NCBI RefSeq assembly: GCF_025118155.1
Contig: NW_026251401.1
Location: 124,001 to 188,000 of the forward strand
Reading direction: 5' to 3'
Length of the DNA: 64,000 bases
Source of the DNA: Cokeromyces recurvatus
Taxonomy: Eukaryota; Mucoromycota; Mucoromycetes; Mucorales; Mucoraceae
The notes beneath the pieces are model-generated. The model saw only the letters and a program-made list of their open reading frames with translations. It did not search any database and was not told the DNA's origin. The stretch's first letter is position 1, and each line of letters starts with the position of its first letter. Both the position numbers and the translations under genes were made by a program. Shown here one piece after another: positions 48,415-60,816 of the stretch.

Positions 48415-48646
48415 TTTTATAGTTCCTAGTTTTTTTTTTTTTTTTTTTTTTTTTTCACCAAAATCTGTTGAAAATTCCCCCCTTTTTTTTTTTCGTTCTA
48501 ATTCATTTGTTTCAGAAATAATAAAAGAGCAAAAAGTACTTGAAAGCTTTACATGTATAAGAGATTATAATAGTTTTATCAAAATAATAGAGGGTGAAGG
48601 GGAGTAAGAGAGAGAGAGAAAGAGAAAGTTATTATTATTATTTTTA

Positions 48647-50822
48647 TTATACAAGTTTTTCCCCATTAAGCGCTTTATTCATTGTATCTAGACCCTTTCT
48701 AAACTCTTGCATCACCATCTTATTTGTATCAAGTCCATATGCTATAAACACTTGCTTCCACCATCTATACCAGTCACTAATCTGGTCATAATTAATACTA
48801 TAAATGTCTAATGATAACCATTGCACTAGAACAAAATGCCATTTGTTGAAGAATTCATTTTTAAGTAAAGTGCCCATCACGGTATCAGATAAAAGATTCT
48901 TCCAGGCCAAACACCAAATCAGCCCGTCCAAGTTTTGATCTCGTGGATTTACTTGGAACTCTTCACGAAGGAGAAGTGTAAGTTTGGGTAAAATAGATTT
49001 GAGCATAAATTGCTCACATTGTTCAGCTGTCCAGATATCCTTCCAAGGGGTAATGATATGCAATGCTGATTCATCAGAGGGATGCCATTGTCGAAGTACG
49101 ACAGATAACTTTTGTCGAATGGTTGTGCAAAGCTCAGCTAATCTCCATGCGCCAAGTGTAGGAAACCAAGGATGAATCCAGGTATGAATCATAACAGGAT
49201 CTGTACGTGGGTTCCAGTCTGAGACTGCACGACTAAGTTTGGGTATGATGAGTTGATTAATCATGTTTTCAAATATAAATCTGGGTAGTAAAGGTTGCCA
49301 TTCTTCTAATAATTGTACAATTGGATCAGGATCATAGATATTCCAATGGTTACTATTTATGATTTGTCAGATACAACTTCTTGTACACTTTACTTGACAT
49401 GTATGCAAATACTTACTTTATTGCACTTCTAACTTTAGATAGCCATATTGTATTCATCATCATTTCAAATGGTGTACAAACCAAATTCTTTTGTAATGCT
49501 CTAAACCTTGTTGTGTTTGTATCGTTATCGTTGACTAGTAATAACTTTTTCCACTTCTTTACATCATATAGACCCCAAGTAGGTTCTTCCAACACATTCC
49601 AATGCATTGATTTGTATTTTAATACCGGTGCCCAAACAGACACCACGAGTGAATCAATATTCATCGCTTTAATATCATCCATAAAATTTTTTTCCAAGAT
49701 ATCAAATTGTTCACCAAATAATGCTGTTATATCCCCTTTCTCAAAGGCACCAGTAGCCATTGCATCTTTACTTGTCGCTTCTAATCTTTTTGTAATCTCC
49801 TTTAATTGTTCTAATTTTCGTAGTCGTCTCTCTTCCTTCTCCATCTGTTCTCTCATCTTATTCACTTCAGCCTCAAGTGATTTTAGATCGATTGTCGTCT
49901 TTTGTTTCTCCCTTGACAAGTTTTCTAAATCTCCACGTGCTAAATCAACTATAAGACGTAAATTGTGCCTTAATTCAGGTAATCGTGTAGTGACCTCCAT
50001 CAATGTAGGTGAATCTGTACGTTTGATATCCGATAGTGATATTTCGCGAATACCAGGCCCCGTCATATCTATCACCTTCTGTTGAGTCGATGGTAGTACA
50101 TCATTTTCAATCTCTGCCAAGATATCAGCCGCTGTCTTGTAAACCATCTTTGGTTTTCGTGATTTCTTCTTTGTTCCTTCATCTCTAGATGATGCTCTCC
50201 ATGCATCACGTCTTTTCCCCTTAGGGGCTCTTTTTCCTTCTTCATCGCCATCGTCATCTTCTATTTCACCTTTACGTAATTTGCTTTCCAGTTTGGCTTG
50301 CTCTGTACGTTCATCAAACCCTTTAAAGCTCAAGCCCATACCTTTAGGTCGAAGTTTGGTCTCGATCGGATTCACAATACCTTCTCCACCAGCACCAAGA
50401 CCTTGTCCCATCGACCAACCCATCTTTTCCATCATCTTTAATGCAGCACCCTTTGAGTATTTGTTAAATGATGCAAAGCCTGGATCAGGTGAAGGTGTTG
50501 ACGATCTACCACGAACTCGCTCTTTCACAGGATCCTTTTTTTTTTCCTTTATTATCGGTGTTGCCTCTGGCGTTGATCTTTCAGAGGTCTGTTTAGCAGG
50601 CAAAAATGTTGGCCCTAGATTCAAACCACTATAACCAGTTGGTCTGACATCGTCTTCTTCATCACTGCTATCATCATTAAATCGCCCTCGTCGTCTCGTT
50701 TGTCCTGAGAACCCCATCATTTCATCTTCTAAATCTTGTTCTGTAATGTCAAAATTAATTCTTCCGGATTCTTCGTCTGAAGAGTCATCCCCATCATCCA
50801 TGTAATTTTTTCGTCTACTCAT
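48647..50822 (-). CDS. NTR1: G-patch spliceosome disassembly factor (TFIP11/Ntr1)
   Basis: Two exons (about 49411-50822 and 48647-49349) encode roughly 700 residues. An acidic N-terminus (DDGDDSSDEESG) contains the TFP11 N-terminal motif FDITEQDLEDEM. The G-patch follows (SKGAALKMMEKMGWSMGQGLG...GIVNPIETKLRPKGMGL). Next come a charged region, a coiled coil (EAEVNKMREQMEKEERRLRKLEQL) and the GCFC domain (VRSAINNHWNIYDPDPIV, WLPR-like segments, WIHPWFPTLG) ending in the conserved GLDTMNKAL. Human TFIP11 and yeast Ntr1/Spp382 activate the helicase Prp43 to release the intron lariat. The start at 50822 is the first ATG of the conserved part. Divergent from PAAF1 (196 bp). Confidence 0.92.
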
Positions 50823-51018
50823 TATTAATTTCAATTAATTAAAAATAAAAAAAAAAAAGAAAGAAAGATCAATGAAGTAAGAGAGAATATTGTAAAATTA
50901 AACGGCGTGACTGTGTTAAGCATGCCTTTTTTTTTCCCGCAATGCAGCAGCATCTATCTAGTTCTACTTTTTTTTTTTTTTTACAAGTGGGCTCGTTTCT
51001 TTTTATTACAACTTTATC

Positions 51019-52762
51019 ATGACAACTGAAATTTTGCCGTTTGTTTCTGTCCAAGCGGATTGGGATCAGGTAGTTAGAGAAGTTGCTTCAAACACAATTC
51101 CTAGTGGTTCATTTTGGATAGCTTGTTACCTAAAAGGTAAGACGACAATAGCAACAACAAAACACATGCATACATACATACATACATACATCCCTATCTA
51201 GACCAATGTATATATTGACATTGTGTTTTAGGTAAAGAAAGTGTACAAGGATCCGTAGAGGTCAATCGTACCAAGGATTACGAAATTACTCTTGAAGGAA
51301 AGGATGATGTTGTCGTTACTAATTTGAATTCGGTATAATCTATTTAATGCATAAAAAAAAAAAGAGGAATACAAACTAATGCCCTTTTATAGCGTGCCTT
51401 TAAAGTGGAGTGCCCTAAATTAGGAATAAAAGATATTACTGTCTATAGCTCTAAACAAGAATTTAGTTTAATTAAAGATAAGCCAGTTAATTGTCTCGAC
51501 ATTTCACCTAATGGCCAATTATTTGCAGCAAGTCATGAATCAAAAGCATCAATAGGATCAATTATGGATGGCAATATTTCGGTAAAGTAACATGTATCAA
51601 CGACAAATTCAAGTAAATTTTTATTTATATTTTGTACTTTAGACCGTACTTGAAGGTCATGTTAGTGATGTCACAACAGTTGAATTCTTTCCAAGCAACT
51701 TGGTAGTTTTGACAGGTGGCGCAGATTTCCAGCTTAAAATCTGGTCTGTATTAGATGGTAGTAATCCAGTCACTCTTAAAGGGCATACTTCAGGTAAAAA
51801 TAAAACAAAATAAAAAGTATTTGGCAGCTACTTACTAGATAATAGCTATTACAAATACCGCAATCATTTCAAAGGGACGTAATGTGTTATGTAAGTCTAC
51901 AGTAAAATCTTTGAATTATAAATTATCTAATAAATGATATCGATTAGCTTCGTCTCGTGATGGTACAATCAAGTTATGGAACTGCGGCACATCCTCTACA
52001 ATAACTACAATGGGTAATTATAAGGTACCCGTAAACAAAATTATCCTCACTCAACTTCCATCCCAATATGAGGCAGCACCTATAGAAACATTAGGTAAAA
52101 TAAGACTTGATAAATAAAAAATAGCTGTTTTTTTTTTTTACGAGCATTTTATTAGATCCTATGGAGGTAGAAACAAGTGATAAACTTGTATTAGCTGCAT
52201 TAGACGATGGAAGTGTACGAGGCATTCATTTAGGCACTAAAGAAGAGGTAAACTATCATTGTTGGTATTGACTAGATTTTTAGACTAATTGTATGCAAGA
52301 TTTTTGCAATACCTACAAATGGTATTCCCTTAACAGCTATTGCATTTGATCAAGAAACGGAGATCATTTTTATAGGCAATAAAGATGGCTTTATGTTAGC
52401 TTATTCTCTCAAAGAACAAAAGATAGTATCGCAGTGGAAGCGAAATGGATACATGATCACATCTATTGTTATTATGTTGAATAAAAATGGAGAAAAGATT
52501 TTGTGCATCAGTAGTGGTATGTTAATAATTTAAAGCTAATCACTTTATATTTAATTCATCTTTTTTTTTTCCTCCCATATAAGCGGACGGAAGTGTTTAC
52601 CAAACAGCCTCTTTAACAAACACAAAAATTCAAGTAGAAGCTGAGTTGACGGGGAATGAATTGGAAGCTGTTTATGATATGAAGTTAGTTCCTACTAAAC
52701 ACGAATCAGGATATCAACGAGTTGCGTGTGCAGTTCGAGATGGGAAAATAAGGATTTATTAG
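51019..52762 (+). CDS. PAAF1: Proteasomal ATPase-associated factor 1 (WD40; Rpn14-like)
   Basis: Nine exons from ATG 51019 to TAG 52762, about 390 residues. The N-terminal ADWDQVVREV is followed by WD repeats: KPVNCLDISPNGQLFAASH, VLEGHVSDVTTVEFFPSNLVVLTGGADFQLKIW, LKGHTSAITNTAIISKGRNVL and SSSRDGTIKLWNCG, then more divergent blades ending in RVACAVRDGKIRIY. The block order and the wording around VLEGHV...LKIW fit PAAF1, a chaperone that binds the C-terminus of proteasomal ATPase subunits during base assembly (Rpn14 in yeast). Introns are 50-100 bp and all keep phase. One of three proteasome-related genes in the window. Confidence 0.85.
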
Positions 52763-53791
52763 AAGAGTCATATTTTACTATTGCATAAAGGTCATTAATA
52801 TAATAAATTTCAAGTCTAAAATTGCGATGATACTGCTTGTTTATTGTCCAAACAATTCAAAAGGCTTCATGGATATATTTTGCACTTTTTTTCTTATTCT
52901 TTTTAGACTCCTAAAAATTTAGAGACTTTCTAGCAAGTTTAAGCTATGTAATTACAGACATGAACATAAGTTTTTTTTTAAAAAAAAAATAGATAGCGCT
53001 CGTCTTCTTCTTCTACTGCTGCTGCTATATGTCGTTAATTAATATTAGAACACTTTACAGAAGCATCCGAAGATAACAGGGCGAATAAGCATTATAAAAA
53101 AAAATGACGTTTATCATATGTTGTAAGATTTAATTATTATAACAGGTTCAAATCATATTTAAAAAATAAAAGTAAATAATGAAATGCATTGTATATACGA
53201 TAAAAAGTTACATTTAGTTTTCTTAGTCATCCTGGCTTGTCTTGTCTAATGATAAACAATACTCTTATAGATCATATTCACGGCTTTTAAAATATTAGAG
53301 TGTTTACATCTGAATATATAATCTTGGAAAAGAAGAGACTAAAATTAGTAGCAAAAAAAAAAAAAAAAAATGATTTTCATATCAAATATTCAGCGATAAC
53401 TACACAATCTCACTTTCAAGAGTTGAACACCCTTTTTCATTTTTTTTTTCTTTTTTTTCCTCTTTTCTTCCCAGTAAAACATAAAATAGCTTTTTAACAA
53501 ATAATGATGATTTTACTTTTATTGTTATTTGTACAGCAAGAAAGAAAACAAAAAAATGAGGGGAAAAGAGATCACCTCCCCAATCATTAAACGGAGTTTG
53601 AAAAGATAATTTTTTTAAATTTCGACTAATTTCCCTTCACCTAATTGAGAATACAGTACGTCTAGAATAACCAACCCTTTCTCCCTTTCTCTCCTTTTTT
53701 TTCTCTTTTTTTTTTTATTTATTTATTTATAATAGTTGTTGAAAATTACATGCTTTTCTTTATTTTATAAGCTTTCTTTATTCTTTCATTT
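52763..53791. other. Intergenic, no gene seen
   Basis: AT-rich with pyrimidine-rich tracts at 53437-53470 and 53687-53720. Short open frames are low complexity. Contains the promoter of the DUF1647-like gene. Confidence 0.55.
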
Positions 53792-53990
53792 ATGACATTT
53801 ACATCCTTTTTTATAGGCCGTTCAAAAAAGATTATTCTTTTCTTTCAATGTTTAATTGCATGTTTAATAGGCTTTATATTGTTATCAATACATAAAACTT
53901 ATTATCTTCAACAAAGGAATATTGTAATTCAAGGTATTATTCTGTACTACCCTCGTTTTTTTTTTATTTTATTTTAATAATAATTTACAC

Positions 53991-54031
<41 letters not shown>

Positions 54032-55106
54032 GATACAAATAAGGTGCAAGAAGAAAGTATTAAATTGACTCATAAAGTCCCCCATACTTTCCCTTATACA
54101 ATCATTACTGGATCAAGCGCAAATCATGTGTGTTCCTTGGAAAATTTTTTATACTCTTTACATCAATTTCGACCTGAGATAGAACCAGACCAATTTCCTA
54201 AAGTGGTGGTTTATAATATTGGATTGAATAGAACTCAGTTACCTATTTTAGAACAACTTCAACATAATGGCTTAATTGATGAAGTGATTATGTTTGATCA
54301 TGAACGATATCCTCGGTTTTGGGACGTAGCGATTGATGCTGGTCAATATGGTTGGAAGACAGGCATTATAAATGATGCTAGAGTAAGATATGGTGGTGTC
54401 TTGGTTTGGCTAGATGCTGGTAATCAAGTCACAAAAGACTTTATCCTCAATATTAAACAAATCATTCTCGAGGATCCCTTTTATGGCTTTTGGTCCCCTA
54501 AGAGTGCCTATGGGATGGGTAAATGGACTCATCGAGGCATGTTCAAGTTCTTTGGTGCTGATGAAAAGATATATAAATACAAATCGAATTGTAATGGTGC
54601 TGCTATTGGTTTTGATACAACTAATTCAACTATTGTCAATACCATCATTATTCCTTGGTTTGAATGTGCTTTACAAAAGAACTGCATTGCTCCTCCTGGT
54701 TCAAATAGAGCAAACCATAGACAAGATCAAGCTGTCTTGACTTATTTGGCTTATCTTAATGGTCATAAATGTATTATTCATCCAAGAGAGTTTTATAAAT
54801 TACAAACACATCGTGATGTAGCATGTAGATCTAATTTAATAGAGTTAAATTTACAAAATAAATTACATCATCCATCGTCTATAGGTAAGCACATTACTAT
54901 ATATGTATAAAGGGAATTATTCAACTTGTTTATTAACATGTATATATATTATATGTGCATATACATTTATTGTATTATTTTGGGGGATTTTTTTTTTTTT
55001 AGATTCACCAAAATGGGAAAAGGTAGATACAATTGTATTATATAATCATCCAGAATGGAAATATCCACAAGATAAAATACCTATAAATATAAGGAAGCCA
55101 TTATAA
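53792..55106 (+). CDS. DUF1647-like type II membrane protein
   Basis: Three exons (53792-53933, 54033-54894, 55013-55106) encode about 365 residues in frame. Residues about 13-33 form a signal anchor (IILFFQCLIACLIGFILLS). The lumenal part begins FPYTIITGSSANHVCSLENFLYSLHQF, then VVVYNIGLNRTQL, FDHERYP, YGWKTGIINDARVRYGGVLVWLDAGNQV and CALQKNC, with DQAVLTYLAYLNGHKC near the end. The order of these blocks resembles DUF1647 and related putative glycosyltransferases; the W-L-D-A-G may be the DxD-like metal site. The first intron is mostly a 34-base A run. Its stop lies inside the same TTATAA that ends the convergent CSL4 gene. Confidence 0.75.
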
Positions 55107-55888
55107 TAAATCTGGTTTTGCACATTTACGTAATTCAATTGCTTTTGTCTTTGGACATTGCATTTCTTGCCATGAAATGGGTATCATTGTTGCACCTGCA
55201 ACACTGGTCGCATAAATAACACCTAATTCATTTTTGGCTGTTGATAAAAAGTAAGAACGTGCATCACCTAACGAAATAACCTCTGCCTTAATCACATCGC
55301 CTGGTCTAAATGAATTATATATTTTTACTTTATCCTTTTCTGTTGCACGTACATCCTGTGTACTAATAAAATAAAATTTAGTCTTTGAGATTCGAATTTA
55401 TTGTAAAAGAAAAAAAAAAATCTCTTTAAATTATTACCGAATAACGCCCATAAAATCTTCTTTACAGGGAATACTACCAACAACCATAATGGCAATGACT
55501 GCTTGATGAGGTGCAACACGAATAACTTTACCAGTAATCTATGGATCTGTAAGTATCAATTGAAACTTTTATTCATTTATTTATCTATCCATCTATATTA
55601 CCACACTACCAACTTCGGGTACTGCCGATTGTTCTTTCTCTCTTGTTACTCTCATAACAGGCAACTAAAAAAAAAATGTACTAAAAGATTAAACTGACAT
55701 GCAATAATAAATCAAATTCATTATTTAAATTTTACTTGATCATCTTTAGCGGGATCAATGTATCTTTGACCAACCACACTAGCATATAATAAACCATCGC
55801 GTTCATATGTACCAGGTCCTTGTTGATAATCTGCTGCATAACCAAGACGTTGTCCAGGTGTAACTGCTTCTGATGTAATATTTGACAT
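55101..55888 (-). CDS. CSL4: Exosome RNA-binding cap subunit Csl4
   Basis: Four exons from ATG 55888 give about 195 residues. An N-terminal domain (VTPGQRLG, GTYERDGLLYASVVG) is followed by the S1-type RNA-binding domain (VPEVGSVVTGKVIRV, GVIRTQDVRATEKDK, SFRPGDVIKAEVISLGDARSYFLSTA, NELGVIYATS) and a short C-terminal cysteine pair (MQCPKTKAIELRKCAKP). This is the domain order of Csl4/EXOSC1, one of three cap proteins of the RNA exosome in nucleus and cytoplasm. Stop at 55101-55103 abuts the opposite-strand stop of the DUF1647-like gene. Confidence 0.92.
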
Positions 55889-56358
55889 TGATTCAAAAGA
55901 AAAATAAGTTTATAATAGTTTTTTTTTTTTTTTTTTTTTTGAATAATTCTCTCTGTGACTCGATTTACTATGCCCTTTTTTTTTTATACATGTATTTTTA
56001 TACAAGTGAAATACCTTCTTTATAATCTTTCTATAACTTTTTTTTTCTTTGTTTTTTGACTATGTAAATCACACTAGATACGAATAAAAATTAAATTATT
56101 AAACCAAAATCCCTATATTGAGCTGTTCTTTTATTATAGCAGAAATAAAGACTATTATATGATTTAAGACAAAAAAAAAATTAGGAGCAAAAGGAAAAAA
56201 GATAAAAGGGAGTATAAATTGTAGAGTATCATGTAGGAGGAAAGAAAATATAATTTATATGTTTAAATAATAGTTTTCTTTATTAAAAAAAAAACCTCCC
56301 CAACTGAGCATAACAAGATATCGAATACATCAATATTGCTTTGATCTATTCATCAATG

Positions 56359-56395
<37 letters not shown>

Positions 56396-56789
56396 TACAT
56401 GTAAGGTCAAGAGTAGAAAAAGGAACGGAAAGGTTTCAGTAAGACCGTTACTCATCAGGAATCTATTTACTCTGGTTACAGTTCACAGTAATAATCAGGT
56501 ACTTTTTAATATGTATCTATGAATAAATGAACGAACGAAAGAACGCTCCTGGTCTATCTTTAATTAATACTTGTCTATTCATTCTAGACATTATCCATGG
56601 AACTATCTCCGAGAATGAACTTGAAATTAACAGCATTGAAAATATAATGATACTCCTTCTCACTGATACAATTCTACCTTTACCTTTTTTTTTTTATCTT
56701 TTTTTAAACTTTGATGACAATCGTTTTATGTATTGCTCTTATTCGGAAAGTAGGTAATTTCTGTTCGTAAAAGAGGACTACCAACTGGC

Positions 56790-56824
<35 letters not shown>

Positions 56825-57619
56825 AATGATAGAACTTCATAAAGGAAGCATCATAATAAAATTAAACATTCATAAAAAAAAAAGTATTTATGTTCCTTTC
56901 TAATCTTTTTTTTTTTTATATAGATATAGGAATGTTATTGTCCCAGGAAAATATATACATATTTTTATATAGAATTATAAAAGGCTTGGTATGTAGTATT
57001 ATTATTACTTCTTTTTTTTTTTGGCTTCTGAAATCCAAGAAGAGAAGGGTAACCAGGGTTATAGCATTTCCTCCCACGTGTGCGTTTACAGTAAAGTCGC
57101 CAATATCTGAAGCCATAGGTCATCCATACGTTTACAGCAGTTCGGCGCCAAGCTTCACTGAGTCCCGTAGGAAACAGATCATTTACCTGGCAGTGTGGTC
57201 TCTCTCTCCTCCCCCTTACAGATTTCGACGCAGGCGGGGGCTTCAGCTTCGTGCTGTATTATTACTATTACTTCTATTCTCCCCCTCCCCTCCCCTTTGA
57301 CTGTTGGTAGTGGCGAGACTCCATAAGTTACCCATCTGAAGCCGCACCACTATAGTATAGAAGTTTGCCAACGACTCCCCTCCCCTTCCCCCTCCAGGTA
57401 GAAAGTACATCTACGCTAGACTGAGTTGCTCTGGCTTTGCTGCTCCCTCAACAGCTGGAATTGAGAACTCTGAACCTCTCCTACCTGGGAGGTAGAAAGA
57501 ATGAAGATGAGGAAGAGGAAGGTTTATATAAATCTTGTGACTGTTTCATCTCCAAAATTTCATTCCCTTTTTTTTTTTTCTTTTCTTTTCTTTATACATA
57601 TACATATACATATATATAT
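55889..57619. other. Intergenic 1.7 kb, with a GC-richer block at the right
   Basis: The left part holds long A/T runs (55919-55940, 56359-56393, 56791-56821). From about 57040 to 57500 composition changes to clearly higher GC with C-rich runs and a CACGTG at about 57077. A TATATAAAT box lies at about 57524-57532, some 120 bp before the EMG1 start. Open frames here have no recognisable domains. Confidence 0.5.
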
Positions 57620-57649
57620 ATGCCTTTTGCTTTCTATCAAGTAAAATAA
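57620..57649 (+). promoter_or_regulatory. Nine-codon upstream open frame overlapping the EMG1 start
   Basis: ATG at 57620 opens MPFAFYQVK and ends in TAA at 57647-57649, whose last A is the first base of the EMG1 ATG (TAATG). If transcription starts upstream, ribosomes would have to skip it or reinitiate. It could also lie upstream of the true transcript start. Confidence 0.45.
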
Positions 57650-58249
57650 TGGATGCTTCAACTAAAAAAATAACGGCTCAAGAAGATTCTTCATGGCATG
57701 AAGCACCTACACAAGGCCAACCAGTCGAGCCACAAAGTCGTAAAGTGATCGTTGTCTTGGAAAATGCTTCTTTAGAAGCAGCACGTTTGACTTCATTTCG
57801 ATATGATTGTAAAATGCAATTACTCAATTGTGATGAACATCAATCCATTTTGAAAAAGCTTGGTAGAGACATTGCAGATGCTCGACCCGACATTGTTCAT
57901 CAAGTAAGTCTAGGGGGTGGGGAAATAGAGAGAAAGAGAGAATCTTATTTTTTTTTTTTATTCAGAAAAGATTCATTTGCTTATTAATTTATTATTAGTG
58001 TCTATTAACTTTATTAGATAGTCCATTAAATAAATCAGGCCATTTAGAAGTAAGTTGGCTTTTTTATATTTAAAGTAAAAAAGAGAAGAAGAAAAAAAAA
58101 GAGAGAGAGTGAGAGAGAGAATGAATTGTGATTATAACTCTATATATTAGGTATATATTCATACAGCTAAAGGTGTTGTGATTCGAATCAATCCAGCATG
58201 TCGTATACCGAGAACAATTAAACGATTTTCCGGGTTAATGGGTAATTTG

Positions 58250-58284
<35 letters not shown>

Positions 58285-58704
58285 TAATAGTATACATTCA
58301 CAGAAATTTGGAACATACATATTAATTATTAATAAAAGTTCAATTATTGGAAAGAGGAAGTATTTCAGGTGATATTGAAGGACAAATGAAACTTTTAGAA
58401 ATTATACCACCCCCTATAACTCAATATTTACCAGAAAATGCAAGAAAAATTGGTAAGAATCTTTTGTTCCTTGCCGTACTTAAAAAAAAAAAAAGAAAAA
58501 AAGAAAGAGAGAGAGAAAGAAAGAATTAAATGAATATTTTTATCATACAACTTGTAGCACTTTCATGGAATGCACCTAAAGTACGGCTATATAAATTCTT
58601 TAAGGAAATACCGGATGGACAACCTATTGTAGTTGCTGTTGGAGCAATGGCAAAGGGACCTGATACTTTTGCAGATGCCTATGTTGATGAAAAAATTGGT
58701 AAGT

Positions 58705-58748
<44 letters not shown>

Positions 58749-58868
58749 CTCCAATAGATCATACTATTAACAATTATTTTTCAAGGTATTTCGAATTATG
58801 CTTTATCAGCTGCTGTAGCCTGCGGTAAAGTATGCTGTACATTTGAAGATTTATGGGATATAATGTAG
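57649..58868 (+). CDS. EMG1: 18S rRNA pseudouridine N1-methyltransferase Emg1/Nep1
   Basis: Six exons from ATG 57649 to TAG 58868, about 245 residues. Motifs in order: [129 protein letters not shown] and [16 protein letters not shown]. This is the SPOUT-fold Nep1, which methylates a pseudouridine in helix 35 of 18S rRNA and is needed for 40S assembly. Two introns contain A runs of about 33 and 39 bases directly after the donor. An upstream open frame touches the start. Confidence 0.94.
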
Positions 58869-59778
58869 TTTATCATGTTATATATCTTAATTATTTTCAG
58901 TTAAAAATAAAGTTATATATATAGTATCTAATATAAACTTGAGCTTTTAAGGATATTATGCATAACTCTATGATTCTTGGCACATGTGAAGAATAGTCCA
59001 GATTAATAAGCGAGAGAAAAAAAAAGGTTTTTTCTTATTTATTGAACCAATTTGGGAAAATTTAAGGTACCAATAAATCAAGGGGGTGGGGGAGGGAGAA
59101 GAATGGAAAGATAACACTGTCAACATTATGACAGCATCTTTCAAGTATATATATGACATAAAATACAAGAGATGTATGCAAGACAAGAATGACGTTTTTT
59201 TTTTTTTTTGGATTTACAACTCTAATTAATAAGGACCAGACTTGAAAAAAAAAGGGATATTATCTAAACTGACGTTGATAATATTTTCATTTGTGCAATA
59301 AAAAGAAGTGCATTATCGTTAAATAAGTTTCATATGTTCGTAATAATAAATGCTCGATTCTCTTTCTCTCTTTCCCTTTTTCTCTTTCTCTTCCTCTCTC
59401 TCTCTCTCTACCCCCCTGGCACATGTTTAAATAAATTAGCTCTTTATTAGGGATATGGAAAATATATTTAGACACTTGCTTATAATAATTATACACACAC
59501 ATATAAATATCTAAACCTAACCCTGAATAACATAGATATGCATGGCTTTTATGTATGCTTATATTAAAGAACAAGAAACTAATCCATCATTCAGCTTTTT
59601 AACTTGGCTTGCGATTAGTTCGTCGCATGATGTCTTTTCCTCCTTCGGTGGTTGAATGAATTGAATTTTCATTGTAGTACAAATGCTTCTATTATTAAAC
59701 AGAGTAATAAAATAATACTTTCTTTCCTTTTCTCTTTCTCTCTCTCTCTCTCTTTTTTTTCATATATATATTTATAAA
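58869..59778. other. Intergenic with (TC)n tracts
   Basis: Pyrimidine-rich repeats at 59359-59409 and 59727-59760. Open frames on either strand are low complexity. Includes the promoter of the first Nudix gene. Confidence 0.55.
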
Positions 59779-60596
59779 ATGCTAATGGTTAAGGATATTA
59801 TCGAACCCATACCTACTACAGAAACAATTGACGAAGATGAAATTAAACAAGTAAGCTGCAATGTGTATGTCTGTATCTATCTATCCTAATGACATATGAT
59901 AGATTATCTATATTTTACCTATCGATCCCCGGACAAATAGAATTATGCTTACATCGCTAATAAATAAAGAAGAAGAAAAATGGGCTTTGGTAAATATAAA
60001 AATATGTATAAAAAAAAATTAAAAAATTAAAAAAAAATTAAAAAAAAAAATGATTTGTTGCTATATTTATAATTTATTAATTTTTTTTTTATATAGCCAA
60101 AATGTGAAGTAGATAGTTATACACATCAAGAGGCAGATGTTCATAGAGAAACATATGAAGAAGGTAAAATAGTGTATTTTTGTATATATCTATTTTTAAT
60201 TCCAAATGCATTTATTCATCTTTAATTTTAAAAGCGGGTGTAAAAGGACAAATTATTGGAGTAGTTGGATCATTTTATGAATCTGATAAAAGTGGACAAA
60301 AAATAAAAGCACATATTAGAGTTTATGAACTTCAAGTAGATGAAATATTCAAAAAATGGCCAGAAAAAAAGAAAAGAGACCGAAGATGGGTAAATATGAT
60401 TTCTTTTTTTTTTCTCTCTTTTTTTTCTCTTTTTTTTTTCTTTTTGTTTGACATATCGTTGACAGTTTTCCTTTTTTTTTTTTTTTTCTTCCTTTAGTTT
60501 TCTTTAGAAGAAATTCTAAGTATTTTTGCAAAGAAACCCTTTTTGATCCAATCTATTCGCATGTCTTCTTTAAATAGCGGACTTGTTTCAAATTGA
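59779..60596 (+). CDS. Nudix hydrolase (DIPP-like), box lacking the first G and E
   Basis: Six exons from ATG 59779 to TGA 60596, about 160 residues. IIYILPIDPRTNRIML, WALPKCEVDS, the core HRETYEEAGVKG and VYELQVDEIFKKWPEKKKRDRRWFSLEE give the beta-alpha-beta Nudix fold with the long loop of diphosphoinositol-polyphosphate/diadenosine-polyphosphate hydrolases (Ddp1/Aps1). The consensus GX5EX7REUXEEXGU keeps REXXEEXG, but C and T replace the leading G and first E. The metal-binding glutamates remain, so activity is possible. Tail-to-tail with a second Nudix gene 220 bp away. Confidence 0.82.
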
Positions 60597-60816
60597 AAAT
60601 AAAAATAAAAAAAAATAAAATAAAATAAAAAATTTAATTGATGATGTTTTTATTAAAAAATAAAAAATAAAATATGTCATCATACTATAATAGACACAAA
60701 GCTGTATAAATTAAAAGGGAATAACTATCGAAAAAGAATTATACAAATAATTTTTTTTTTTGAATTAAATACGATACTATAGAAATTAAAAAGAAAAAAA
60801 AATGGATCAAAAAAAC

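Noticed and set aside
53130..53165. tRNA B-box-like GGTTCAAATC
   Set aside because: No A box, no cloverleaf in either direction.
56527..56757. 76-codon frame in the CSL4-EMG1 gap
   Set aside because: No recognisable motif and no codon or splice support; left as intergenic.
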